Source: Thermoproteota archaeon (GTDB lineage Archaea > Korarchaeota > Korarchaeia > Korarchaeales > Korarchaeaceae). Taken from it: a stretch of DNA of 33,960 bases. The notes beneath the pieces are model-generated. The model did no database searches. It was not told the DNA's origin and saw only the letters and a list, made by a program, of their open reading frames with translations. Numbering within the stretch: the first letter of the stretch is position 1; each line of letters begins with the position of its first letter. Location: NCBI GenBank assembly GCA_027491785.1, contig JAOZGJ010000032.1:1-33960 (forward strand), given 5' to 3'. The translations under genes were made by a program, and so were the position numbers. Positions 24,234-33,148 of this stretch are shown one piece after another.

Positions 24234-26948
24234 CTACGAGTTCCCTTCTAATCGTTTAAGGATCACCTCTACGAGGTAATCTGACTTTTCCTTCGGTATG
24301 GATCCCCTACCAAGCCTTGAATTCCCTCCACCACCACCTCCAAGGGATCTTGTCACTTCCCTAATGAGGTTACCTGCATGAATCCTTGAATCCAAGCCTC
24401 CTGTCGCTAGGAGAGCCACCATTTCTCTAGTACCTTCGGGCCTCCTTATTATTATAACCCTCTCTTCATTGTCAGCTAACTTATCGGCTAGCTTTATGCC
24501 CTCGTCCAAGCTCAAATCGACTAGTTTTACCTCGGAAACTTTGTAGTTCCCGATGAGTTTAGGCATGGATAGCGCTTGCTTTATCCTGATTTCCTCGATA
24601 TCTCTCTTATGTTTCCTGATCTCCCTTCTTAAATCTCTAAGTTCTCTTATAACCGAGCTAAATGCCTTGCTTACCTCTTCCTCCCCCACTCCCAGCTCAT
24701 TAGCGACTTCTTTTAAGCTAGAATATGTGTTGATCATCTTCTTAATGGCAGGTACACCAGCTGAGAACTCGAGCCTGACCACACCATCCTGTATCCTCCT
24801 CGCTCTCCATATCTTTATCATTCCCACATCTCCCGTCCTCGTAACGTGAGTTCCTCCGCACGCTTGGACATTGAATCCCTCTATCTCGACTATCCTGAGG
24901 ACTGGATCGGGAACCACCCCTCCTTGATATAGAATGAAGCCGTATCTCCTTTCAGCATCTGTCCTGAGTAACCAGAAGGTTCTGACCGGGATGTTCCTCA
25001 TAACCGCCTCATTAGCCAGGATCTCTATTTCCCTTAGCTCTTCGGGAGAAATAGCTTTATAGTGAGTAATATCAAGGCGACTTTCTACATCCCCCTTCTG
25101 AGCACCCCATTGCCAAACATGAGAACCCAGTACCCGTTTTGCTGCCTCCAAAATTATGTGGGTGGCTGTGTGATGTCTCATCCTCGCCAATCTCCTAGTT
25201 TCATCTACGCTACCATGCACCTTCTCCCCTATTGGAGGCAGGTTGCTCACCCTGTGGAGGATCCTCCCCTTGTACTTCTTCACCTCAAGTACCTCTGCAG
25301 ACCCATTACCCCAAACAAGCTTACCTACATCACTTGGCTGCCCGCCACCTTCCGGATAGAATGCCGTTGAATCTAGGATCACCATATCATTTACGTGCCC
25401 AACTACAGTCGCATCAAACTCCATCTTATAGGGATATTGGTAATAAAGGGGCCTCGTAGGTGGGTATTTATCCAGCTGGTCAACGAATGATGGAAGCTTG
25501 GGGGCCTCTGGCTTCTTAGATTCATGCCTAGCAGCTATGAGCTCATAGAAGTTATCTGGCACCTCTACGTTCACGCCTAGCTTACTGGCTACATTTTGAA
25601 GCAGTTCGGGTGGAACCCCATGGGAGTCATAGAGCATGACCAGATCTTCCAGTTCCAGTTTCTTCTTACTCTTCACTATATCCCTTACTATGCTCTCTCC
25701 CCTCTTCAGTATCTCATTGTATCTACTCTCCTCCAGATCTGTTATCTCTATGATCCTATCTAGAGATTCTTTCAGCTCTGGGAATCCTCTTCTTGACCAG
25801 AAATCGACCTGTTTTGCCACGAATTCCGATAGAGGTATTTCGGATTCGAGGAGCTTGAGGATCTTGAGTGATCTCCTTATGAGCAACCTCCCCAAGTAAC
25901 CTTCGTTCACATTGGAAGGAACTAAGCCGTCGGAGAGCATGAGAGCTATTGCCTTGGTATGATCTAGTAGTGCGAAAGCCTTTTCCAGAGGCGATATCTT
26001 AGAATCTAAGTAGGAGAAGTCCACTTTCAGTATGTCTGCCACCTTCCTCCTAAGGGATTCAACTTTCTTACCTCTCTCAAGTTCCCTTAGAATGGAGGAT
26101 ACCTCAGAGTATTTCGTTAGCAGGCTTTCATCGATCTTGTCTATGCCCAGATCATGCAAGAACTGATCGACTAGTCCATCATAAACGGAATGAAATCCCG
26201 TGGGATCTCCCCTCAGGAGCCAAGTTATCCTCTCTAAGCCATACCCTGTATCTACCACTTTGGTATCCATAGGGACGTACTTTCCATCTTCATCCTTATA
26301 TTCCATGAAAACGAGCGTGGCTATCTCTAAACCTCTGACTATCGGCTCTAGGTCTGGCCCCGCATTGCCTCCTCCTTCCCATATTCCCTCCTTGTAAATT
26401 ATCTCCTCCTCAGGTATTCCCAGTACCTGAGTCGCGTACTCATGGAAAAGCTCGACCGTCCTGTCCTTCCAGTAAACGAACTTGTCCTTGGAGTTGAACG
26501 CATGATGGGCCATCATCTCGAATATGGTAAGATGCCTGCCCATTGTCGGACCTACCTTATCTACGTCCTTCAATCTGATGCAAGGCTGTGATATGGTGAG
26601 GGGATTCGCAGGGGGAGGAACGAGGCCAGCTGTTATGAATGGTTGAAAATCAACTATGGAGGCGCTCGTGAGGAAAAGGTCGTTCCTCCATCTTGCTATG
26701 ACAGGATATCTGCCTATTCTTGTGTGTCCTTTTGATTCCATGAACCTTAAGAAGTCTTCTCTGACCTCGTTCAAGCTCTTATCAGATATTCTCCTCCCTA
26801 TAAAGGAGTAGGGTTCGCAAGGAGATTCCCCACATGTTTCCCTGTTGGGATCAAGCGTCCAGAAGTATTCCCCGCATATAGGGCATCTCTTCCTTACGTA
26901 GCCCCTTTCAATGAGGAATTCTATTTCTATAGGATCTCCTAGTCCCAT
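24234..26948 (-). CDS. alaS: Alanyl-tRNA synthetase, archaeal type
   Basis: AlaRS charges tRNA-Ala; the length of 904 residues is normal. An N-terminal zinc-like segment (RCPICGEYFWTLDPNRETCG, residues 21-40) marks the archaeal form. The class II core follows (GHTRIGRYPVIARWRNDLFLTSASI, then GRHLTIFEMMAHHAFN). Later come the editing-domain zinc site, seen as MRHHTATHI and QACGGTHVTRTGD, and a C-terminal DHHA1-type domain ending in the glycine-rich SLGGGGGGNSRLGRG. The ATG is preceded by GAGGATG. An A/T-rich stretch between L12 and alaS could be a second promoter. Confidence 0.96.
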   Translation of the reverse strand: MGLGDPIEIEFLIERGYVRKRCPICGEYFWTLDPNRETCGESPCEPYSFIGRRISDKSLNEVREDFLRFMESKGHTRIGRYPVIARWRNDLFLTSASIVDFQPFITAGLVPPPANPLTISQPCIRLKDVDKVGPTMGRHLTIFEMMAHHAFNSKDKFVYWKDRTVELFHEYATQVLGIPEEEIIYKEGIWEGGGNAGPDLEPIVRGLEIATLVFMEYKDEDGKYVPMDTKVVDTGYGLERITWLLRGDPTGFHSVYDGLVDQFLHDLGIDKIDESLLTKYSEVSSILRELERGKKVESLRRKVADILKVDFSYLDSKISPLEKAFALLDHTKAIALMLSDGLVPSNVNEGYLGRLLIRRSLKILKLLESEIPLSEFVAKQVDFWSRRGFPELKESLDRIIEITDLEESRYNEILKRGESIVRDIVKSKKKLELEDLVMLYDSHGVPPELLQNVASKLGVNVEVPDNFYELIAARHESKKPEAPKLPSFVDQLDKYPPTRPLYYQYPYKMEFDATVVGHVNDMVILDSTAFYPEGGGQPSDVGKLVWGNGSAEVLEVKKYKGRILHRVSNLPPIGEKVHGSVDETRRLARMRHHTATHIILEAAKRVLGSHVWQWGAQKGDVESRLDITHYKAISPEELREIEILANEAVMRNIPVRTFWLLRTDAERRYGFILYQGGVVPDPVLRIVEIEGFNVQACGGTHVTRTGDVGMIKIWRARRIQDGVVRLEFSAGVPAIKKMINTYSSLKEVANELGVGEEEVSKAFSSVIRELRDLRREIRKHKRDIEEIRIKQALSMPKLIGNYKVSEVKLVDLSLDEGIKLADKLADNEERVIIIRRPEGTREMVALLATGGLDSRIHAGNLIREVTRSLGGGGGGNSRLGRGSIPKEKSDYLVEVILKRLEGNS

Positions 26949-26978
26949 TAGACATCCTCGAAAAGTTGTGAGGGAGGG

Positions 26979-26990
26979 ATAAAAAATTAG
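26979..26990 (-). promoter_or_regulatory. AT-rich element between rpl12 and alaS
   Basis: The minus strand reads CTAATTTTTTATCC right after the L12 stop. It is both a possible TATA box for alaS (predicted start near 26958, just before its GAGGATG site) and a possible T-tract terminator for L12. It may do both, letting L12 be expressed in excess. Confidence 0.4.
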
Positions 26991-26995
26991 ATGGT

Positions 26996-27316
26996 TCAGC
27001 CGAACAGCGCTCCGAGACCTGCAAGAGCGGCTTCTTCCTCTTCTTTCTCCTTTTCTTCCTTCTTTTCCTCCTTCTTCTCCTCAGCTTTTGATTCTTCGGC
27101 AGCGGGAGCTGCAGCAGGAGCTGGGGCTGCTGATACTGCAGCCTGGCTTACTATCTCATCGATGTTCAAGTTGGATAGATTGCTAACGAGTTGCTTTACC
27201 CTAGCGGGATCAGGTTCTACACCAGCAGCTTTGAGTACCTGCTCTAAATCGGCTTCCTCAACCTTCTTTTTAACTTCATGGAGCATAAGAGCTGCATATA
27301 TGTACTCCATTCCCAT
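26996..27316 (-). CDS. rpl12: Ribosomal stalk protein L12 (P1)
   Basis: The 106-residue archaeal stalk protein recruits translation factors. It shows the N-terminal dimerisation helix region ([23 protein letters not shown]), an alanine/proline hinge ([11 protein letters not shown]), a highly charged [14 protein letters not shown] stretch, and the factor-binding tail ending [10 protein letters not shown] use the ATG at 27316, with GAGGTG seven bases upstream; the in-frame ATG at 27331 would overlap the ribosome site. A TATA box lies at 27348-27358. The L11, L1 and L10 genes that often precede it in archaea are not upstream here. Confidence 0.95.
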   Translation of the reverse strand: MGMEYIYAALMLHEVKKKVEEADLEQVLKAAGVEPDPARVKQLVSNLSNLNIDEIVSQAAVSAAPAPAAAPAAEESKAEEKKEEKKEEKEKEEEEAALAGLGALFG

Positions 27317-27347
27317 CTCATCACACCTCATGATACAACGAATCCCA

Positions 27348-27358
27348 CTATTTTAATG
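27348..27358 (-). promoter_or_regulatory. TATA box of rpl12
   Basis: The minus strand reads CATTAAAATAG with its centre about 37 bases before the L12 ATG. It spans the gap next to the stop codon of the surface-protein gene at 27362, so L12 has its own promoter. Confidence 0.5.
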
Positions 27359-27361
27359 TTG

Positions 27362-29554
27362 CTAGCTCTCCAAGGCGCCGAACCTTGTCCTCGGCCTCCT
27401 CCTGCCAACTGACACCCTGAATCCCCTAGTTACGCCTATGACGAATGCAGCCACTATAAGCACCGAGAACGTGAATATGGCTAGATAGAATAGCCTCAGC
27501 TCCAGCGGGGTTACCACGACTGTCTCATACCTATAAGAGGAGGTGGGCACCTCCAAGGTAGTAAGGCCATCTGGGGACTTATAGTATATGTCTTTCACCC
27601 TTATCCACTGCTTCCCAGTGGTCTGCGTCTTGAGAGTGAGTATCAGCTTGACGAAACCTTCCGGCTTGATGGTATCACAGACCATCTTCACGCTTATCTC
27701 ATTTTCCTTCGGCTCCCAGACTGGTTGATCGCAGGATACTCCCTCGCCTTTCTTTATCGCAGGCGGGCTGACCATGTAGAAGCCAGGAGATAACTCCATA
27801 TCTAAGGTTAGATCCTTTGCATCCCCGCTCCCCCTATTTATCATGTAGATGGAGAAACCGACCAGTGAATTTACAACTGTAACGTTTTGGGGGATATCCT
27901 CCACCTTAACCGATAGCTTTGGCTCTACTATCGTGATCACAACAGGGGATTTCTGAGTGGAGAGCAGGACCTTCTGGCCTTCCTTAGGATCGATGTACGT
28001 AACCTTCGCTGGTCCGAAGTTAGTTACTCCCTCTCTGACAGCCTTTAACTTGTAGGACAGGGAGAGCATGCTTCCTGGATCCAGCTTGCTAGCAGAGACC
28101 TTCGTCTTACCTGAAACTAGCTTGAATATATCTGATGGGTAGCTATCCTCGACGACTACGTTGGTGGCCGCGGCTGTACCGTTATTACCCACTATTACAT
28201 TGACCTCTACCGTCCCATTTACTGGTATCGTGGTCGAGGAAATGCTCTTGGTTATATAGAGCTTCGAAGTACCGAACTTCTTCACGCTTATCGTAAACAG
28301 CCTGAAGGTTTCATTGTATGCACCTTCTATGTTGAAGTAGCCGACCGATATATTCACGTGATAGGTCATTCCCTCCGCATCAGAGGGTATTACTATTCTG
28401 AACGCTATATCCTGTGTCATGGCTTTGTGAGGCACATCGGAAAGGACGACTATTGGAAAGGTATGCCCAGCTATGCTTGATGGCTCAGTTATGTCTATTG
28501 GTAGGTTGGGCTCTACTTTAGCATTTATCGTTACATTATATGCATCATCATTGCCTATATTTTGTGCATAGAACCTAAATGTTATTGGCGTTCCCGGATT
28601 AACTTCAAGGTCACCCTTCGGTGTCTTCATGTATATGTCCATTTTAGGCTTGCCCCTATGTCCCTTATACTTAAGCCCGAACACTACGTTTATTGAACCC
28701 CTTAGGGACTCCGTCGCATTAGGGTTATATTCATATATCTTGACTTGATAAGCGTTGACCCCTAGCCCCCTAGTTGTGGTATTAACATAGCTAAACATGA
28801 CAGGATATGTTACAGTGAAACCAATCGTATAGCTTCCGTATTTGCCCTCTCCTGGACCAGCATGGAAGGTGAATGTCACTTGTTGAGATTCTTCGACATG
28901 TAAACCATTCAAAGTTATATTAGCTTCAGTGCTCCCTTTATTCGTTCCTTCAACCGGTACAATACCCGTGAGATTTATGCTTCCCTCTCCTTCCTGCTTA
29001 AACCAATTAGAGTCTATTCTAACCCAATTTATATCCCAAGGGCCTAGATTCTTGATAATTACAGGAACTTGGAATTGAGCATAGGGCTCGTTGAACTCTT
29101 TAGTCCTGGGGAAGTTTATCTTCATTGTAAGGTTCGATATAGGAGGTAATATGGAATCTTTTATATCGAAATATATGATTCCATTGTTAGTATCTGTCAT
29201 ATCTCCTTTTATCAGTACCTTATACAGTACTCTCCCGCTCGTACAATTTTCTTTGATGGGAATTTCCGATCTAGTATTATAACCTTCTATCAATGTAAGC
29301 TGATAGTTGAGACAAACCCTTCCATTCTTGAGAATTCTCGTAGCAACACCTGTTGGAAACCCTCCCTGCTTCTCTATCGTACTCTCCATTTGAAATCCTC
29401 CAGGAAGATCGTATCTAGTTCCATTCTTCATGGAGAAGCCCGTCCAATCGTATTTAATCGTCTGAGCTCTGGCTACATGAAAGGAGGGGTAAGCTGGGAT
29501 GAGTAAAGCTATCATGAGGAACAATATTATTAATCTAATATGGGTCATTTCCAC
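27362..29554 (-). CDS. Secreted, membrane-anchored protein with CARDB/DUF11-like repeats
   Basis: Function is unknown. The 730-residue protein has a signal peptide (about 1-30, ending HVARA), a long extracellular region and one C-terminal membrane helix (about 688-708) followed by an arginine-rich cytoplasmic tail (GRRRPRTRFGALES). The outside part carries at least three beta-sandwich units of the CARDB/DUF11 type, each opening like VNPGTPITFRFYAQNIGNDDAYNV (about 315), IPVNGTVEVNVIVGNNGTAAATNV (about 440) and TVVNSLVGFSIYMINRGSGDAKDL (about 560). Many N-x-S/T sites suggest heavy glycosylation, and a late cysteine pair could form a disulphide. The start is GTG at 29554 or ATG two codons later. 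It resembles COG1361-type surface proteins and the 802-residue protein upstream. Confidence 0.78.
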   Translation of the reverse strand: MEMTHIRLIILFLMIALLIPAYPSFHVARAQTIKYDWTGFSMKNGTRYDLPGGFQMESTIEKQGGFPTGVATRILKNGRVCLNYQLTLIEGYNTRSEIPIKENCTSGRVLYKVLIKGDMTDTNNGIIYFDIKDSILPPISNLTMKINFPRTKEFNEPYAQFQVPVIIKNLGPWDINWVRIDSNWFKQEGEGSINLTGIVPVEGTNKGSTEANITLNGLHVEESQQVTFTFHAGPGEGKYGSYTIGFTVTYPVMFSYVNTTTRGLGVNAYQVKIYEYNPNATESLRGSINVVFGLKYKGHRGKPKMDIYMKTPKGDLEVNPGTPITFRFYAQNIGNDDAYNVTINAKVEPNLPIDITEPSSIAGHTFPIVVLSDVPHKAMTQDIAFRIVIPSDAEGMTYHVNISVGYFNIEGAYNETFRLFTISVKKFGTSKLYITKSISSTTIPVNGTVEVNVIVGNNGTAAATNVVVEDSYPSDIFKLVSGKTKVSASKLDPGSMLSLSYKLKAVREGVTNFGPAKVTYIDPKEGQKVLLSTQKSPVVITIVEPKLSVKVEDIPQNVTVVNSLVGFSIYMINRGSGDAKDLTLDMELSPGFYMVSPPAIKKGEGVSCDQPVWEPKENEISVKMVCDTIKPEGFVKLILTLKTQTTGKQWIRVKDIYYKSPDGLTTLEVPTSSYRYETVVVTPLELRLFYLAIFTFSVLIVAAFVIGVTRGFRVSVGRRRPRTRFGALES

Positions 29555-29581
29555 ATCTGAGTGGATTAGAGAGGAGGGTAT

Positions 29582-29591
29582 TAATTATATC
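29582..29591. promoter_or_regulatory. AT box between the surface-protein gene and tRNA-Arg
   Basis: TAATTATATC lies about 26 bases before the tRNA 5' end on the plus strand and about 26-30 bases before the GTG start of the surface protein on the minus strand. It may serve as a TATA box in both directions. Confidence 0.4.
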
Positions 29592-29614
29592 TTCGTTTAT
29601 AGTCGTAAATGAAT

Positions 29615-29689
29615 GGGCCCGTAGCTCAGCAAGGATAGAGCGGCGGCCTTCTAAGCCGCAGGTCGGGGGTTCAAGTCCCCCCGGGCCCG
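29615..29689 (+). tRNA. tRNA-Arg (anticodon TCT)
   Basis: The sequence folds into a full cloverleaf of 75 bases: a seven-pair acceptor stem (GGGCCCG with CGGGCCC, discriminator G), D-arm GCTC...GAGC, anticodon stem GCGGC/GCCGC with loop CTTCTAA (anticodon TCT, reading AGA), variable loop AGGTC and T-arm GGGGG-TTCAAGT-CCCCC. No intron is present and CCA is not encoded. AGA is a heavily used arginine codon in this window. A T-run (GTTTTC) follows and may end transcription. Confidence 0.97.
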
Positions 29690-30104
29690 TTTTCAGCTAT
29701 CTAATATTTATACTGCAGATTTTGATCTTCCTAACCGAGTTAAAGAGTTCCTTATTCTAGAACCAAAAAGCTGGCCTTTAAATTTGATCTCTAATGTTTT
29801 CCAGGGAGCACACATAATCGCCACTATGCAGGGAGTTCTCATTTACTCATGAAGTTAACCAGCCTCATATGATCGGGCAACTTCTCGGGGTAAAATATTG
29901 TCTTTCCTATCACTTTTCCCTCACTGCTCAATACAACCATCACTTATATCTTCATTGACTATCTCTCCTCCCTTCAATCCCTTTCTGCCATCGTAGACCC
30001 CGTATTTCATATCTGTTGAGGCAGATTATCCTAAGGGCATTAAAAATAAATAAAAGATAGCAAACATTAAATTAGAATTAATTAAGGAGAAAGGAATATT
30101 AAGA
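29690..30104. other. Intergenic region without an intact gene
   Basis: These 415 bases lie between the tRNA and the 201-residue gene. I see no complete gene, RNA fold or repeat array. The minus strand holds several short frames that look like a decayed gene: a 29-codon frame at 29921-30010, an interrupted frame at 29839-29955 with a strong ribosome site, and a 44-codon frame at 29708-29842. The part next to 30060 is AT-rich (AAATAAATAAAAG) and could be a minus-strand promoter. Confidence 0.6.
29839..29955 (-). pseudogene. Possible remnant of a small gene with an in-frame stop
   Basis: An excellent Shine-Dalgarno sequence (GGGAGGAGAG, 29963-29972) lies seven bases before ATG AAG ATA, which is followed at once by TAA and then, in the same frame, by an open frame of 35 codons reading VMVVLSSEGKVIGKTIFYPE and so on to TGA. 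The frame after the stop looks protein-like, and the start signals look real, so this may be a gene broken by a nonsense change and later truncation. The peptide faintly recalls the N-terminus of Nop5-type proteins, but it is too short to assign. Confidence 0.3.
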
Positions 30105-30710
30105 TCAATGATTTACAGGTGAGAATGGTCCCAGAAGCATCTTTCTCAGATTAACTCTCTCACTACCGTAAAGATATATGGGGACCTTCTTGACCAGAGA
30201 GATGGGAAACTTGCCAAGCCACTGGAGGCCTACCTTTCTGCCCTGCTCAGGATGTATCACCACCAGATAGTTACCGCTCTCATCCAAATCCAAGGCATAT
30301 TCACCAGCTATTGCGAGTATTACCCTATCTGTAGCCGCAAAGAGGCCATTTTGATCCCTTCCCTGCAAGCGAATCGTTGAGTTCTTGGTGAACACTGCCA
30401 CTCCAGTCCCTCCGGAGAGGGAGAGGACTACTGTCACATTGCCTCTCGGAACGGTACCTAGGGGGCCCACGTATATGTTAGTTTCATTGATCCTACCCTT
30501 GGAGAAAAAGGATATGGCTGATGTCAGGGCATATGACGATAGGCCTAGGCTTCCAGATCCCTTCTTCATGGTCTGATTAAGAGGGTATGTTATAGTAACT
30601 GACCACGTCACCTTCTTAGGCTTCTCCCTATTAAGAGTGAATAAGTAGACCGAGGTGACAGCTAACAGGATTACGACCAGAATTACTATATACTTGTACT
30701 TAGCTTCCAA
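30105..30710 (-). CDS. Membrane-anchored extracellular protein of unknown function
   Basis: I do not recognise this family. The 201-residue chain has a short basic N-terminus (MEAKYKY), one membrane helix (about 7-26) and an exported domain of some 170 residues predicted to be mainly beta strand, with several N-x-S/T glycosylation sites, a glycine-rich loop (LSLSGGTG) and a basic C-terminus. The TTG start is preceded by GGAGGGGAGGAG and overlaps the end of the 802-residue gene by 11 bases, so the two are translationally coupled and likely act together at the cell surface. Confidence 0.68.
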   Translation of the reverse strand: MEAKYKYIVILVVILLAVTSVYLFTLNREKPKKVTWSVTITYPLNQTMKKGSGSLGLSSYALTSAISFFSKGRINETNIYVGPLGTVPRGNVTVVLSLSGGTGVAVFTKNSTIRLQGRDQNGLFAATDRVILAIAGEYALDLDESGNYLVVIHPEQGRKVGLQWLGKFPISLVKKVPIYLYGSERVNLRKMLLGPFSPVNH

Positions 30711-33108
30711 ACGGACTCCTCCCCTTCCTCCTCTTTGATGGCCTCATGAGAGGTGATGCCCTCTCACGCCTAGATCTCCTTGATCTATTGTATATTCTTA
30801 TGGCGAGTAATGCTGCTATTACCAATATTATCGCTGATATGAGGTATATGAAATTCTTGGATACGACTATGCTTACCTTGACTATCGTGGAACCTGAGTA
30901 GTAAGGCATGCTCCTCCCTATCGAGTCCTTATAGTCGTAGCCGATGCTGACGAAGCTACCCAGCTCTGCAGCTGGGTAGAAGTTTGTCGCCTTCAGCCTA
31001 AGGGGTATGCTGAGGGTATCCCCTGACTTGAGCTTATCTATCCTCAGGAGCATGGACCCATCTGGGTTAGGCCTCATCAAAACGCTCTTCGGCACCATAC
31101 TCAGGTTCAGGTTCACACCCTCTCCAGTTGCCACCTTGAGTTCCACATCAGTAGCATCTTCATTCCCAGTATTGGATATTGCGAGTATTAGGCTTCTCTC
31201 CTCGTCCCACTCCATTCTCAGTGAGGTAGCGTTGGAGGAGAGGACTATGTATGGCCTGAGTACGGTTACCTTAACCTCCTTACTGATGTTGTGCGTCTCT
31301 CCCCTAGCATCTGTATAGGTGATGAGGGTCGTAGAGACCGTTTGAGGGCCAGGCGCCACGTCGGTCGGCATGACTTGGTAAGTTAAGGTCATTCTAGATC
31401 CTGGTTTAAGGGGATTGGGGATGACATAGCTCCCTAAACTGTTGGTTGATGTAACTAGTGCCGTTCCATTCCCGGGAAAGCTGGTTACTAATTCAAAACC
31501 TGCTCCTAGCTTCTCTATTATGCTTATATCTGATATGGACAGATCCCCTATGTTTGACATGGTGAGTGTGACGTTAACAGGCTTCCTGATTTGAACAGCC
31601 GTGGGATGAACTACCTTCGACTCAAGGGAAAGCCTGGGGTTTCTGAGGATCCTAAATGATAGAGCCTTGGTGAATAGGGGCTTACCCATACTATCTTTAA
31701 TATATAACTTAACAGATACATTTCTTGGAGATGGGATTTTATCTGGAGCTGCTATTTTTATTGAGAACTCCTTATATTTACCTCCAGGCAATGTCAACTT
31801 GGAGGGAAGGCTGGACTTCACTATGGCAGGGGAACCGACATCTAGGCTCATGAGAAGGGCAAGAGGCTTACCTATCTTATTCTCTACCTTGATCTTTAAC
31901 GTTATATCAGTTCCTTCAACTACAACGGGTGGATTAAAGCTTCCATATCCTCCCAAGAAGTACGCCTGCGATGATATGGAAGAGACCCTGAGCCAATACG
32001 CGAAGATAGATACATAGGTGTAGGTGTAGGAGTACCTGAGCCATATGAAGGGAAGGTTCGTGAATAGGCCGTCTGGTCTTATCGTACGTGCTAGATCTTC
32101 AATTAGAGGTTCCCAGCTTGAAACAAATTTATCCGTCTCTATGAAACCTAAGGAGGAGAATTTAGCTAAGGCACCAAGGGCTAAACCGGTAAGTATGTCG
32201 TAAGTGCCTGAAGAGTATGCTTCCTTAACGTAATTCTCCAGATATTTAATAACGCCCTGGACTACATTGCTATCCACATCAAATCCTTGAAACATGGCTT
32301 CAGCCAGCGCATCAGCTACATCCCCCGTAATCTGAACGGAGGACGATTTCTTTTCCTGCCAGTAAACGAAATCTCTGCTTCTCCTAGCAATTCCCTCTAG
32401 ATAGGAAATTGCCTTCTTTATGCTATCATCTAGGCCATTAGCCTTAGCTCCTACTTCCCTAGCAGCTAGTATAGATCTAAGTACTTGGGCCGTTACATCT
32501 GGAGATGGTTCCTTGAGTTGAAATACATCAGCTTCGGGTATCCTCCCCCAACCTCCCCCCTTATCTTGGTACCCTATAAGCTGAGAAACAGCCTTTGCTA
32601 GATAGACCAGTTTGCTCCTAGGAAGGGCTCCCGATGAGAGGGCACCAGCAACAGATCTTATGGCCAGGGAGGTGAAGTAAACATCAACGAGCCTACCACT
32701 GACATCGGACCCCCAAAGCCCTCCTGCCTTTGCATTATCAAGTATCCAGTTATTTATCGATGCAAGCCTCCCTTTAGCCCGGGAGACATCTCTCCCATCG
32801 AAATTCATGAAGTTTGATGCCTGAAGTGCCTCGGATAATATGAGGGAAGCGTAGATGTTAATCTCCAGATCAGGAATAGGACCGAACGTGAAACCGCTCT
32901 TATCAACGTAAAGTACTCCATTGACGAAACCATAGCCACCTTGAGGTATTTCGCTGGATGATCCATAGTCAGGTACTGAGCTAACGCTCTTAAGAGGGGC
33001 CTCTATAGCATGCTCTATAACATCTCCTGTACTCTGTCCCAAGGATAAGGGGATTTGGAGCAATATTACAGCCATTAGAAGCGAGGAGAGGATTACTGTT
33101 TTCCTCAT
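30700..33108 (-). CDS. Large secreted protein: alpha-toroid domain plus beta-sandwich repeats, membrane anchored
   Basis: This 802-residue protein has a signal peptide (1-24), a helical N-terminal half (about 45-395), three beta-sandwich units of CARDB/DUF11 type (about 405-500, 505-630, 640-750), one C-terminal helix (753-770) and a very basic tail (RSRRSRRERASPLMRPSKRR). The helical half looks like an alpha/alpha toroid of the terpenoid-cyclase/prenyltransferase-like class: it has repeated turns such as GGLWGSDVSGRLVDVYFTSLAI and YQDKGGGWGRIPEADVF followed by PSPDVTAQVLRSILA, close to QW-type repeats. No catalytic Asp-rich motif typical of cyclases is obvious, so a binding or structural role is more likely. 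A TATA box (CTTATATATTC, about 33138-33148) precedes it. Confidence 0.78.
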   Translation of the reverse strand: MRKTVILSSLLMAVILLQIPLSLGQSTGDVIEHAIEAPLKSVSSVPDYGSSSEIPQGGYGFVNGVLYVDKSGFTFGPIPDLEINIYASLILSEALQASNFMNFDGRDVSRAKGRLASINNWILDNAKAGGLWGSDVSGRLVDVYFTSLAIRSVAGALSSGALPRSKLVYLAKAVSQLIGYQDKGGGWGRIPEADVFQLKEPSPDVTAQVLRSILAAREVGAKANGLDDSIKKAISYLEGIARRSRDFVYWQEKKSSSVQITGDVADALAEAMFQGFDVDSNVVQGVIKYLENYVKEAYSSGTYDILTGLALGALAKFSSLGFIETDKFVSSWEPLIEDLARTIRPDGLFTNLPFIWLRYSYTYTYVSIFAYWLRVSSISSQAYFLGGYGSFNPPVVVEGTDITLKIKVENKIGKPLALLMSLDVGSPAIVKSSLPSKLTLPGGKYKEFSIKIAAPDKIPSPRNVSVKLYIKDSMGKPLFTKALSFRILRNPRLSLESKVVHPTAVQIRKPVNVTLTMSNIGDLSISDISIIEKLGAGFELVTSFPGNGTALVTSTNSLGSYVIPNPLKPGSRMTLTYQVMPTDVAPGPQTVSTTLITYTDARGETHNISKEVKVTVLRPYIVLSSNATSLRMEWDEERSLILAISNTGNEDATDVELKVATGEGVNLNLSMVPKSVLMRPNPDGSMLLRIDKLKSGDTLSIPLRLKATNFYPAAELGSFVSIGYDYKDSIGRSMPYYSGSTIVKVSIVVSKNFIYLISAIILVIAALLAIRIYNRSRRSRRERASPLMRPSKRRKGRSPFGS

Positions 33109-33137
33109 CTCAATACCCGTCTAGGTAGCGAAGGCTG

Positions 33138-33148
33138 AATATATAAGG
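33138..33148 (-). promoter_or_regulatory. TATA box of the 802-residue surface-protein gene
   Basis: The minus strand reads CTTATATATTC, a very good archaeal TATA box. Its centre is about 35 bases before the ATG at 33108, predicting a leader near nine bases. Confidence 0.6.

Noticed and set aside
26991-27356. Serine/alanine-rich plus-strand frame over L12
   Set aside because: It is the antisense of the charged and alanine-rich L12 hinge, with no ribosome site.
29708-29842. 44-codon minus-strand frame next to the tRNA
   Set aside because: It has no ribosome site of its own and no recognisable sequence; mentioned only as part of the possible decayed region.
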